Positions 8,930-14,628 of a stretch of 14,628 nt of DNA are shown piece by piece. The position numbers and the translations under genes are program-made. Below the pieces are notes generated by a model that did not search any database, was not told the DNA's origin, and saw nothing but the letters and a program-made list of their open reading frames with translations. The stretch spans positions 1-14,628 of the forward strand of contig JBJEWF010000062.1 of assembly GCA_051884915.1 (NCBI GenBank), written 5' to 3'. The DNA is from RUG572 sp051884915 (lineage in GTDB: Bacteria; Verrucomicrobiota; Kiritimatiellia; RFP12; UBA1067). Each line of letters starts with the position of its first letter. Position 1 is the stretch's first letter.

Positions 8930-11008
8930 ATGGATATGGGTTTCTGCCGAAACGTCGTTTTTTCCCTTGTCTTCGCCGGCGCCGTCTGCGCGCAGGCCAA
9001 GGACGTCGCGTGCATGTGCGTGTACTATCCGCACTGGCACCGCTACCCGAAGGGCGACGAATGGTTCGGACCGGCCTGGAAGCAGGGCGAGTGGACGTTC
9101 GTGCGGGACGCCCGCCCGCGGTTTCCCGGCGACCGCCAGCCGCTGCGCCCGTACGCGGGGTTCCTGGACGAATCGAATCCGCTGGACATGGAGAAGGACA
9201 TCGCGCTGGCCGCCAACGCGGGAATCGACGTCTTCCTGTACGACTACTACTATTACGACGGGAAGATCACGCAGGAGGCCGCGCTGGAGAAGGGCTTCCT
9301 CGGCGCGCGCAATCGCAACCGCATGAAGTTCGCGCTGATGTGGTGCTACCATGAACGCAACGACCAGTTCCGCCCGGAGATCGGCAAGCCGCGCCGCCGC
9401 CTGATGTCTCTGGCGCACACGCCCGAGGAATTCCAGGGGCTGATCGCGTTGAGCATCCAGCGCTATTTCCCGCGCCCCGAGTATTTCCGCCATGACGGCA
9501 GGCTCTTCTTCTCGATCTACAACGCGCCCTATTTCTTCAAGCGGCACGGGGCCGATCCCGTGCGCATCCGCGCGGAACTGGACGCCGCCCGCGCGAAGGT
9601 GCGCGCGGCGGGGCTGGGCGAAATCCACTTCAACGCGCAGCAGCCCCGCGACAAGGCGTTTACGGAGCAGCTGCGCGCGTGCGGCTTCGATTCCGTCACC
9701 GACTACAACTTCCCGCCGCCGGCGATGTTCCCGCCCGAACGGCGCGCGCAGTTGGGCGCGAACGGGCGCATGGAGGCCGACTACGTGGAGGCCGTTCCGC
9801 ACATCAAGGCGAAGTGGGCCGAGCGCGCCGAGGGCTGCCTGCCCTACATTCCGCAGGTTCCCACGGGCTGGTGCGCGACGCCACGCTGCCGGGCGGACGT
9901 GCCCTACCCCTGGGCGAAGAACGACTACCCGTACTGCTGGTCGTTCACGAACAACACGGCGAACGCGTTCCGCGACCTGCTCGCCGCCGCCAGGGAGCAC
10001 GCCGCGCGCGACCCGAAGCGGCCGGGCCTCGTCTACATCAACGGCTGGAACGAATACACCGAGGGCACGTACCTGGTGCCGAACAACTTTGACGCCGACG
10101 GCTTCCTGCGGGCGGTCGCGTCCGTCTTCGGCCGCGCGCCGGCCGACGAATACACGTATGTGAATCCGTCGACGAAGCAGCTCTTCACGATTCCCGCGCC
10201 GGATTTCGCCGACGTGCCGTATGGGGCGCACGACAAGCAGAAGGTGGACGTGTTCCTGCCGAAGAACCGCCCGGCGCCGTATCCCGTGCTCGTCTACATC
10301 CACGGCGGCGGCTGGAGCGGCGGCGCGATGGAGGACCATATTCTGGGCAGTTCCATCCGCGGCCTGCTGGCAAAAGGCGTCGCGGTGGCGGCGCTCGGCT
10401 ACCGCTACGTGCAGGAGGTGCCGCCGGAGACGCGGCCGCGCGTGCAGGGATGCCTGGACGATTGCGCGAAGGCGCTGGCGCTGGTGCGCGCGCACGCGCG
10501 GACGTGGGGAATCGACGCGTCGCGGATGGCCCTCGCCGGCGGCAGCGCGGGCGCCTGCACGGCGTTGTATCTGGGCCTGCGCGAGAACAATGTCGACGGC
10601 ATCGCGGCGGTGGCCGCGATCATCCCGCAGACGTCCATGGACCCGCAGGAGATGCGGGCGTGGATTCCCGACTCGACGTACGGCGCGCACGCGTTCGGGT
10701 ATCGCGATTTCGACGACTGGCTGGCGAATCGGGCGGCCTGTCTGCCGGCGATCGCGCGCATCTCGCCGGCGGCGCTCGTGCGCGCGATTGCGCCGGCGCG
10801 CGCGCCGCGGATCGTGATGCAGGGAACGTCGTTCGTCTCCGCCGCGGGTGTCGTGGACGCCACGCATTCGCCCGTCTTCATGACGAAGTTCAAGGAACTG
10901 GCCGATGCGCGCGGCATCGCCTGCGACATCGTCTCGGGCCCCGAACCGTGCTTTGGCGCGGCGCTCGCGCGGGTGGCGGAGATCCTGCTGCGCGCCCCGG
11001 CCCGGTAG
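8930..11008 (+). CDS. Exported GH99/WbsX-like domain fused to alpha/beta-hydrolase (esterase-like) domain
   Basis: A 692-residue two-domain protein. Residues 1-23 look like a Sec signal peptide (hydrophobic FSLVFAGAVCAQA). Residues about 26-400 match the GH99-like/WbsX fold: YYPHWHRYP near 32-40, WTFVRDARPRFPGDRQPL near 55-72, AANAGIDVFLYDYYYYDGK near 94-112, and NGWNEYTEGTYLVP at 371-384. E375 and E378 reproduce the ExxE spacing of GH99 endo-mannosidase active sites. Residues about 425-690 are an alpha/beta-hydrolase with the oxyanion segment HGGGW at 458-462 and nucleophile elbow GGSAGA at 537-542 (Ser539). The usual C-terminal GxGHxF histidine segment is replaced by GPEPCFG (670-676); D643 and H646 in VDATHSP are alternative candidates. 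GAGGAG at 8919-8924 supports the start. A role in breaking down acylated polysaccharide is inferred; the substrate is unknown. Confidence 0.87.
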   Translation: MDMGFCRNVVFSLVFAGAVCAQAKDVACMCVYYPHWHRYPKGDEWFGPAWKQGEWTFVRDARPRFPGDRQPLRPYAGFLDESNPLDMEKDIALAANAGIDVFLYDYYYYDGKITQEAALEKGFLGARNRNRMKFALMWCYHERNDQFRPEIGKPRRRLMSLAHTPEEFQGLIALSIQRYFPRPEYFRHDGRLFFSIYNAPYFFKRHGADPVRIRAELDAARAKVRAAGLGEIHFNAQQPRDKAFTEQLRACGFDSVTDYNFPPPAMFPPERRAQLGANGRMEADYVEAVPHIKAKWAERAEGCLPYIPQVPTGWCATPRCRADVPYPWAKNDYPYCWSFTNNTANAFRDLLAAAREHAARDPKRPGLVYINGWNEYTEGTYLVPNNFDADGFLRAVASVFGRAPADEYTYVNPSTKQLFTIPAPDFADVPYGAHDKQKVDVFLPKNRPAPYPVLVYIHGGGWSGGAMEDHILGSSIRGLLAKGVAVAALGYRYVQEVPPETRPRVQGCLDDCAKALALVRAHARTWGIDASRMALAGGSAGACTALYLGLRENNVDGIAAVAAIIPQTSMDPQEMRAWIPDSTYGAHAFGYRDFDDWLANRAACLPAIARISPAALVRAIAPARAPRIVMQGTSFVSAAGVVDATHSPVFMTKFKELADARGIACDIVSGPEPCFGAALARVAEILLRAPAR

Positions 11009-11078
11009 CGCGGGCAGGGCGGCTGTCGGGCGCCGGGACGGCGCGTTTCCGGCATCCGCGCCCGCCGTCGGCGTGAAG

Positions 11079-11105
11079 AAGGCAGTGCCGGCCACTGCCT
11101 TTTTT
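11079..11105 (+). terminator. Intrinsic terminator of the leuB operon
   Basis: GGCAGTG at 11081-11087 pairs perfectly with CACTGCC at 11093-11099 around a 5-base loop (CCGGC). AA at 11079-11080 can extend the stem with TT at 11100-11101, giving 9 bp. Six T follow at 11100-11105. This lies about 70 bases after the stop codon of the two-domain hydrolase and is the clearest intrinsic terminator in the window. Its T-run runs straight into the extended -10 of the next promoter. Confidence 0.85.
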
Positions 11106-11113
11106 GGTATACT
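11105..11113 (+). promoter_or_regulatory. Extended -10 promoter of the EF-G/hydE unit
   Basis: TGGTATACT at 11105-11113 is an extended -10 (TG, one base, TATACT). No good -35 is seen: the expected place near 11085-11090 is occupied by the terminator stem. A transcription start near 11119-11121 would fall at 0-3 bases before the ATG at 11122, giving a leaderless or near-leaderless mRNA. No Shine-Dalgarno sequence precedes this ATG. Confidence 0.6.
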
Positions 11114-11121
11114 ACCGCGCC

Positions 11122-13194
11122 ATGGACGACAATTCCCTTTCCCATCTTCGCAACATCGGCATCGTGGCCCACATCGACGCGGGCAAGACGACGACGACCG
11201 AACGCATCCTCTACTACACCGGCAAGATCCACGCCATCGGCGAAGTCCACGAAGGCGATACGACGACGGACTGGATGGTCCAGGAGCGCGAGCGCGGCAT
11301 CACGATCACGTCGGCGGCCATCTCCTGCGAGTGGAAAGGCCACGCGATCAATTTGATCGACACGCCCGGACACGTGGACTTCACGATGGAAGTCGAGCGC
11401 TCGCTGCGCGTTCTGGACGGTGCCGTGGGCGTGTTCTGCGCCGTGGGCGGCGTGCAGCCGCAGAGCGAAACCGTCTGGCGCCAGGCGGACCGCTACCAGG
11501 TCCCGCGCCTTGCCTTCGTGAACAAGATGGACCGCATGGGTGCCGATTTCGCGCGCGTCGTGCAGGAGATGCGCGACCGGCTGCATGCGAACGCGGTTCC
11601 CGTGGAGCTGCCGATCGGCAAAGAGGAGGGGTTTGCGGGGGTCGTCGATCTGCTGGAGATGAAGGCCGTCATTTTCGACGAGGCTTCGCTGGGTGCCAAA
11701 TTCTCGGTGGAGGATGTCCCGGCCGGCCTCCGGGACGAGGCGGAACTGGCGCGTGCGGAACTCTGCGAGCGGGTGGCGGACCTCGATGAAGGCGTGATGG
11801 AGGCCTACCTGACGAACGGCGATCTCACGGCCGACGAGTTGCGGGGGGCGATCCGCCGGCTGGTGGTCGCCAACCAGATGGTGCCGGTTCTGTGCGGCAC
11901 GTCGTTGCGGGACAAGGGCGTCCAGCCGCTGCTGGACGCAATCGTGTGGTATCTGCCCAGTCCGCTGGACCGCCCGGCGACGGAGGCGACCGACCTGAAG
12001 AGCGGCGGGAAGGTGACGCGCAAGCCGGAGAATTCGGAGCTCCTGTCCTCGCTCGTGTTCAAGATCGCGGCCGACACGTATGGACGCCTGTTCTTCGTGC
12101 GCGTCTATTCGGGCGTTCTCAAGAAGGGCGCGAACGTCTACAATCCCAGGACGAAGAAGCGCGAGCGCGTGATGAAGCTCGTGCGGATGTTTTCCAATCA
12201 GCGCATCGAGATCGACGAGCTCACGGCCGGCGACATCGGCGCGATCGTCGGACTTCGGGAGGCCACGACGGGCGACACGCTGTGCGCGGAAATGAAGCCG
12301 TGCTACCTGGAGCGCATCACGGCGCCGCAGCCGGTCATGTTCCTGGCCATCGAGCCGAAGAGCGGGGCGGACAAGGACCGGCTGGTCGACTCGATGAACG
12401 AGCTGGCGGCCGAGGACCCGACCTGCCAGGTCCGCCAGGACGAGGAGACGGGGCAGACGATTCTGTCGGGCATGGGCGAACTCCATCTGGAGATTCTGGT
12501 GGACCGCCTGAAGCGCGAGTTCAAGGTCGCGGCCAACGTCGGCAAGCCGATGGTCAGCTATGTGGAGACGGTGACGAAGCCGGCGCTCAAGGAGTACACG
12601 TTCGACCGCGAACTGGGCGGCAAACGCCATGCGGCGACGCTGGCGATCGAGGTCAAGCCCCTGGAACGCGGCCAGGGCCGCAAGATCGGCCTGTCGCGGG
12701 AGGTCCGCAACGCGCTGCCGGACCCGAAACTGGCGGAATGCATCGAGCAGGGCCTGATGGACGGCGTGATGACGGGCGTCCTGGCCCGCTTCCCGATGAC
12801 GGACATCGAGGTGACGGCGGTTCGGGCGACGATTGTCGATCCGGAGGTTTCGGACGAAATCGCCTTCCGCACGGCGGCGGTCATGGGATTCCGTGAAGTC
12901 GCCGAGGCGGCGGACGCGGAATTCCTTGAGCCGATCATGAAACTGGAGATCACGACGCCGCCGGAAAGCGTCGGCGAAGTGCTGGGCGACCTGAACGGCC
13001 GCCGGGGAACGGTGCTCGACATGGAGCCGCGCGGCGACATGCAGATCGTCCACGCGCGCGTTCCGATGGCGAAGATGTTCGGCTACGCGACGGCGATCCG
13101 TTCGCTCACGAAGGGCCGCGCGTCCTATTCGATGGAAACCGACAGTTTCGATCTCGTGCCGAAGAACGTCCGCGAGGAAATCCTCAGCCGGTAG
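11122..13194 (+). CDS. Elongation factor G paralog (EF-G2-like GTPase)
   Basis: A 690-residue translational GTPase. G-domain motifs are intact: AHIDAGKT at 16-23, RGIT at 58-61, DTPGH at 80-84 (with the catalytic histidine H84), NKMD at 134-137 and CGTS near 258. Domain II (about 310-400), domain III with GMGELHLEIL (450-459) and domain V with LEPIMKLEI (602-610) and MFGYATAIRSLTKGR (652-666) follow. Domain IV begins near SYVETVTKP (479-487), but the motif GGRGQYGHV of classical EF-G is replaced by LGGKRHAATLAIEV. This fits the divergent EF-G2 or spirochaete/planctomycete-type branch, so it may be a second EF-G acting in ribosome recycling or stress translation rather than the housekeeping factor. 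The ATG at 11122 is chosen; the TTG at 11104 lies in the promoter. No str operon genes (rpsL, rpsG, tuf) flank it. Confidence 0.9.
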   Translation: MDDNSLSHLRNIGIVAHIDAGKTTTTERILYYTGKIHAIGEVHEGDTTTDWMVQERERGITITSAAISCEWKGHAINLIDTPGHVDFTMEVERSLRVLDGAVGVFCAVGGVQPQSETVWRQADRYQVPRLAFVNKMDRMGADFARVVQEMRDRLHANAVPVELPIGKEEGFAGVVDLLEMKAVIFDEASLGAKFSVEDVPAGLRDEAELARAELCERVADLDEGVMEAYLTNGDLTADELRGAIRRLVVANQMVPVLCGTSLRDKGVQPLLDAIVWYLPSPLDRPATEATDLKSGGKVTRKPENSELLSSLVFKIAADTYGRLFFVRVYSGVLKKGANVYNPRTKKRERVMKLVRMFSNQRIEIDELTAGDIGAIVGLREATTGDTLCAEMKPCYLERITAPQPVMFLAIEPKSGADKDRLVDSMNELAAEDPTCQVRQDEETGQTILSGMGELHLEILVDRLKREFKVAANVGKPMVSYVETVTKPALKEYTFDRELGGKRHAATLAIEVKPLERGQGRKIGLSREVRNALPDPKLAECIEQGLMDGVMTGVLARFPMTDIEVTAVRATIVDPEVSDEIAFRTAAVMGFREVAEAADAEFLEPIMKLEITTPPESVGEVLGDLNGRRGTVLDMEPRGDMQIVHARVPMAKMFGYATAIRSLTKGRASYSMETDSFDLVPKNVREEILSR

Positions 13195-13218
13195 GCTTGG
13201 GTCTGCCCCTTTCCGATC

Positions 13219-14250
13219 ATGCTTGCGCAAGCGGACATCACCCGGGCGGAAATGGCGCGGATTCTCCGCGCGCCGGACGCGCACGCGCTTTTCGAGGCGG
13301 CGTACCGCCGCAAGTGCGCCCTGCAGGGCAAGGTGGTGGCGCTGCGCGGGCTGGTCGAGTGTTCGAACGTCTGCGCGAAAGACTGCCTCTATTGCGGAAT
13401 CCGGCGCGGAAACGGGAAGGTGAAGCGCTACCGGATGTCGGCCGACGAGATTGTCGAGGCCGCCGCCTGGGCGGCGGAAAACGGCTACGGCAGCGTGGTT
13501 CTGCAATCCGGCGAAATCCAGAGCGAGGAAAACACCGCTTTCTACGAACAGGTCGTCTCGCGCCTGCACGCGCGCTTCGGCGACGATCTGGGCATTACGC
13601 TTTCGCTCGGCGAGCAGCCCCCCGAAACCTACCGCCGCTGGCGCCTGGCCGGCGCCCACCGCTATCTTCTGCGCATCGAAACGTCCAACGCGCAGCTCTA
13701 CGCGCGCATCCATCCCCGCGGCCATTGCTGGAGCGCGCGGCTGGAATGCCTGCGCGCGCTCCGCGGCGAAGGCTTCATCGTCGGCACCGGCGTGATGATC
13801 GGCCTGCCGGGGCAGACGGAGGACGATCTGGCCGGCGACATCGAGTTCTTCCGCCGCGAGAACGTCGACATGATCGGGATGGGCCCGTATCTGCCCCATC
13901 CCGACACGCCCCTGGCTGCGGCGGACGGCGCGCGGCTGCCGGCCATGGAGCTTACGCTGCGGATGATCGCCTTGACGCGGCTGGCGCTGCCGGAGACGAA
14001 CATCGCCGCGACCACCGCCTTGCAGGCGCTGGCGCCGGACGGACGCGAGCGGGGGATTCTCGCGGGCGCCAACGTGATCATGCCCAACGTGACGCCGCGG
14101 CGCTACCGCCGGGAATACCTGCTTTATCCCGGCAAGCCGTGCGTCCAGGACAGTTCGGAGTTCTGCCGCGGCTGCATCGAGCGCCGCATCGAGGCGATTG
14201 GCGAGACAATCGCCTGGGGCCGGCGGATGGACCCCTTGCGCTGCCGCTAG
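13219..14250 (+). CDS. hydE: [FeFe] hydrogenase H-cluster radical SAM maturase HydE
   Basis: A 343-residue radical SAM enzyme. Together with HydG and HydF it builds the 2Fe subcluster of the [FeFe]-hydrogenase H-cluster; HydE acts on the cysteine-bound Fe(CO)2(CN) unit made by HydG. The radical SAM cluster motif CxxxCxxC is C52, C56, C59, within LRGLVECSNVCAKDCLYCGIR-type context typical of HydE. QSGE lies at 96-99. The C-terminal C308, C316, C319 (C-x7-C-x2-C) match the optional second cluster site of the HydE family. PylB and BioB are related, but the CGIRRGN context fits HydE best. Starts at 13219 or 13252 are both possible; neither has a good ribosome-binding site. It lies 24 bases after the EF-G gene. 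hydF, hydG and the hydrogenase are not in the window. Confidence 0.92.
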   Translation: MLAQADITRAEMARILRAPDAHALFEAAYRRKCALQGKVVALRGLVECSNVCAKDCLYCGIRRGNGKVKRYRMSADEIVEAAAWAAENGYGSVVLQSGEIQSEENTAFYEQVVSRLHARFGDDLGITLSLGEQPPETYRRWRLAGAHRYLLRIETSNAQLYARIHPRGHCWSARLECLRALRGEGFIVGTGVMIGLPGQTEDDLAGDIEFFRRENVDMIGMGPYLPHPDTPLAAADGARLPAMELTLRMIALTRLALPETNIAATTALQALAPDGRERGILAGANVIMPNVTPRRYRREYLLYPGKPCVQDSSEFCRGCIERRIEAIGETIAWGRRMDPLRCR

Positions 14251-14321
14251 CGCCCGCCCGGACCGGTTGCGCCTGGCCGCCCCGTCCGGCCTGTCGTCGG
14301 GCGTGAGGCGTCCCGGCACCG

Positions 14322-14549
14322 TCATCGCGGGATGGGGCCGTCGGCCCTCCAGGTCGCGTGGCGCAGGCCGTGTCTCGCGGCGAACTGGCGCAGCGTGATT
14401 CGGCATCCCGCCCTGACGGGGTCGTTCCGGCCGGCGGCGAGGGTCTGCCTCCGGGCGAAGGTTGTGAATGTTCCGGGCCTGTGCTGTATGATATGCTTTC
14501 CCATGGCGTCCGCCTGTCTGGCTTGATGGTTTGTTTTGACGGCTTCCAT
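14322..14549 (-). pseudogene. Possible HTH or transposase N-terminal remnant
   Basis: A minus-strand reading frame of up to 75 codons; the more likely start is the internal ATG at 14505 (beginning MGKHIIQHRPG). It ends with ITLRQFAARHGLRHATW, which has the shape of a helix-turn-helix such as that at the N terminus of some IS30-like or similar transposases. Codons end mostly in G or C, as in the neighbours. The frame stops soon after this segment and no continuation is evident in the other frames. It may be a broken mobile-element gene, a tiny DNA-binding protein, or chance. No terminal repeats or target duplication are seen. I do not recognise it with certainty. Confidence 0.25.
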
Positions 14550-14584
14550 CTTGCCGGAAATCGTGACGCCATTGTCATTTTTTT
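14489..14584 (+). other. Imperfect palindrome with -10-like element and T-run, possible small structured RNA
   Basis: ATGGCGTC at 14503-14510 is the exact reverse complement of GACGCCAT at 14565-14572. Nested inside, TCTGGC at 14517-14522 pairs with GCCGGA at 14553-14558 (one GU pair) and GATGG at 14525-14529 with CCATC at 14546-14550, with small internal loops. An extended -10-like TGATATGCT lies at 14489-14497 and seven T at 14578-14584. Read on the + strand this could be a short structured RNA of about 80 bases, or a leader. Read on the - strand it lies at the start of the possible HTH fragment. Alternatives are a MITE-like end or a chance palindrome. Confidence 0.3.
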
Positions 14585-14593
14585 CGAGCGACA

Positions 14594-14603
14594 GGGGGGG
14601 GGG
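14594..14603. repeat. Run of ten G
   Basis: A single-base run of ten G is seen in the non-coding right end. Such runs can slip during replication and vary in length; they are also common places for sequencing error. No gene start that it could switch lies inside the window. Confidence 0.8.
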
Positions 14604-14628
14604 CGTTCCTTCCTCCGCTCTCCCTTCC

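Larger units (their letters stand above)
14251..14628. other. Right-end stretch without an intact gene
   Basis: These 378 bases hold no full-length gene that I can support. A weak 6-bp inverted repeat, CCGGAC at 14258-14263 with GTCCGG at 14284-14289, follows the hydE stop but has no T-run. A possible minus-strand fragment, an imperfect palindrome with flanking -10-like and T-run elements, and a ten-G run are listed separately. The end of the stretch is pyrimidine-rich on the + strand and may lead into another gene outside the window. Confidence 0.6.

Noticed and set aside
11104..11121. TTG start giving six more residues on the EF-G protein
   Set aside because: It lies inside the extended -10 box, has no ribosome-binding site, and EF-G-type proteins normally begin close to the P-loop as they do from 11122.
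13219..14250. Assignment of the radical SAM protein as BioB or PylB
   Set aside because: The context around the three cluster cysteines (ECSNVCAKDCLYCGIR) and the C-terminal C-x7-C-x2-C site fit HydE, and no biotin or pyrrolysine genes are nearby.
14258..14289. Inverted repeat CCGGAC/GTCCGG after hydE read as a terminator
   Set aside because: Six pairs with a 20-base loop and no T-run; chance pairing is common in DNA this GC-rich.
10405..14406. A minus-strand open frame of 1333 codons opposite the hydrolase, EF-G and hydE genes
   Set aside because: It mirrors highly GC-biased real genes, is rich in Arg, His and Ala without domain motifs, crosses three genes with clear function, and has no ribosome-binding site or promoter.

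Overview
The window is high-GC bacterial DNA with all ten confidently called genes on the + strand and very short gaps. The gene set (2-oxoacid:ferredoxin oxidoreductase, the [FeFe]-hydrogenase maturase HydE, a GH99/WbsX-like glycan enzyme, a Tat-exported sugar-isomerase-like protein) points to a strictly anaerobic, H2-forming, glycan-using bacterium. The style resembles host-associated members of the PVC group such as Kiritimatiellota, Lentisphaerota or Verrucomicrobiota. That placement is an inference from gene content; there is no marker rRNA here.

Three transcription units can be read from the sequence. Unit 1 (promoter near 142-170, genes 195-5303, GC-rich hairpins near 5306-5351) encodes a ferredoxin-like delta subunit, an alpha subunit (VorB type), a fused beta-gamma subunit, an AMP-forming acyl-CoA synthetase and an XRE-cupin regulator. 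Together the enzymes interconvert a free acid, its acyl-CoA and the 2-oxoacid one carbon longer, with reduced ferredoxin as electron partner. Unit 2 (promoter 5368-5396, genes 5407-11008, strong intrinsic terminator 11079-11105) carries leuB, a Tat-exported TIM-barrel protein, a purine permease of the NCS2/AzgA type, and an exported protein joining a GH99/WbsX-like domain to an alpha/beta-hydrolase domain. Unit 3 (extended -10 at 11105-11113, genes 11122-14250) carries an EF-G paralog with an unusual domain IV, followed by hydE.

The right end (14251-14628) has no convincing intact gene. It holds a possible broken helix-turn-helix or transposase fragment on the minus strand, a long imperfect palindrome with a -10-like element on one side and a T-run on the other, and a run of ten G.

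The points most worth a second look are the beta-gamma fusion and its acyl-CoA synthetase partner, the two-domain exported glycan enzyme whose esterase half lacks the usual C-terminal histidine context, the EF-G2-like factor next to hydE, two promoters whose -10 boxes lie almost on the start codon, and the palindrome at the right end. I did not find CRISPR arrays, tRNAs, rRNAs or a complete insertion sequence, and nothing here is clearly an undescribed defence or mobile system.
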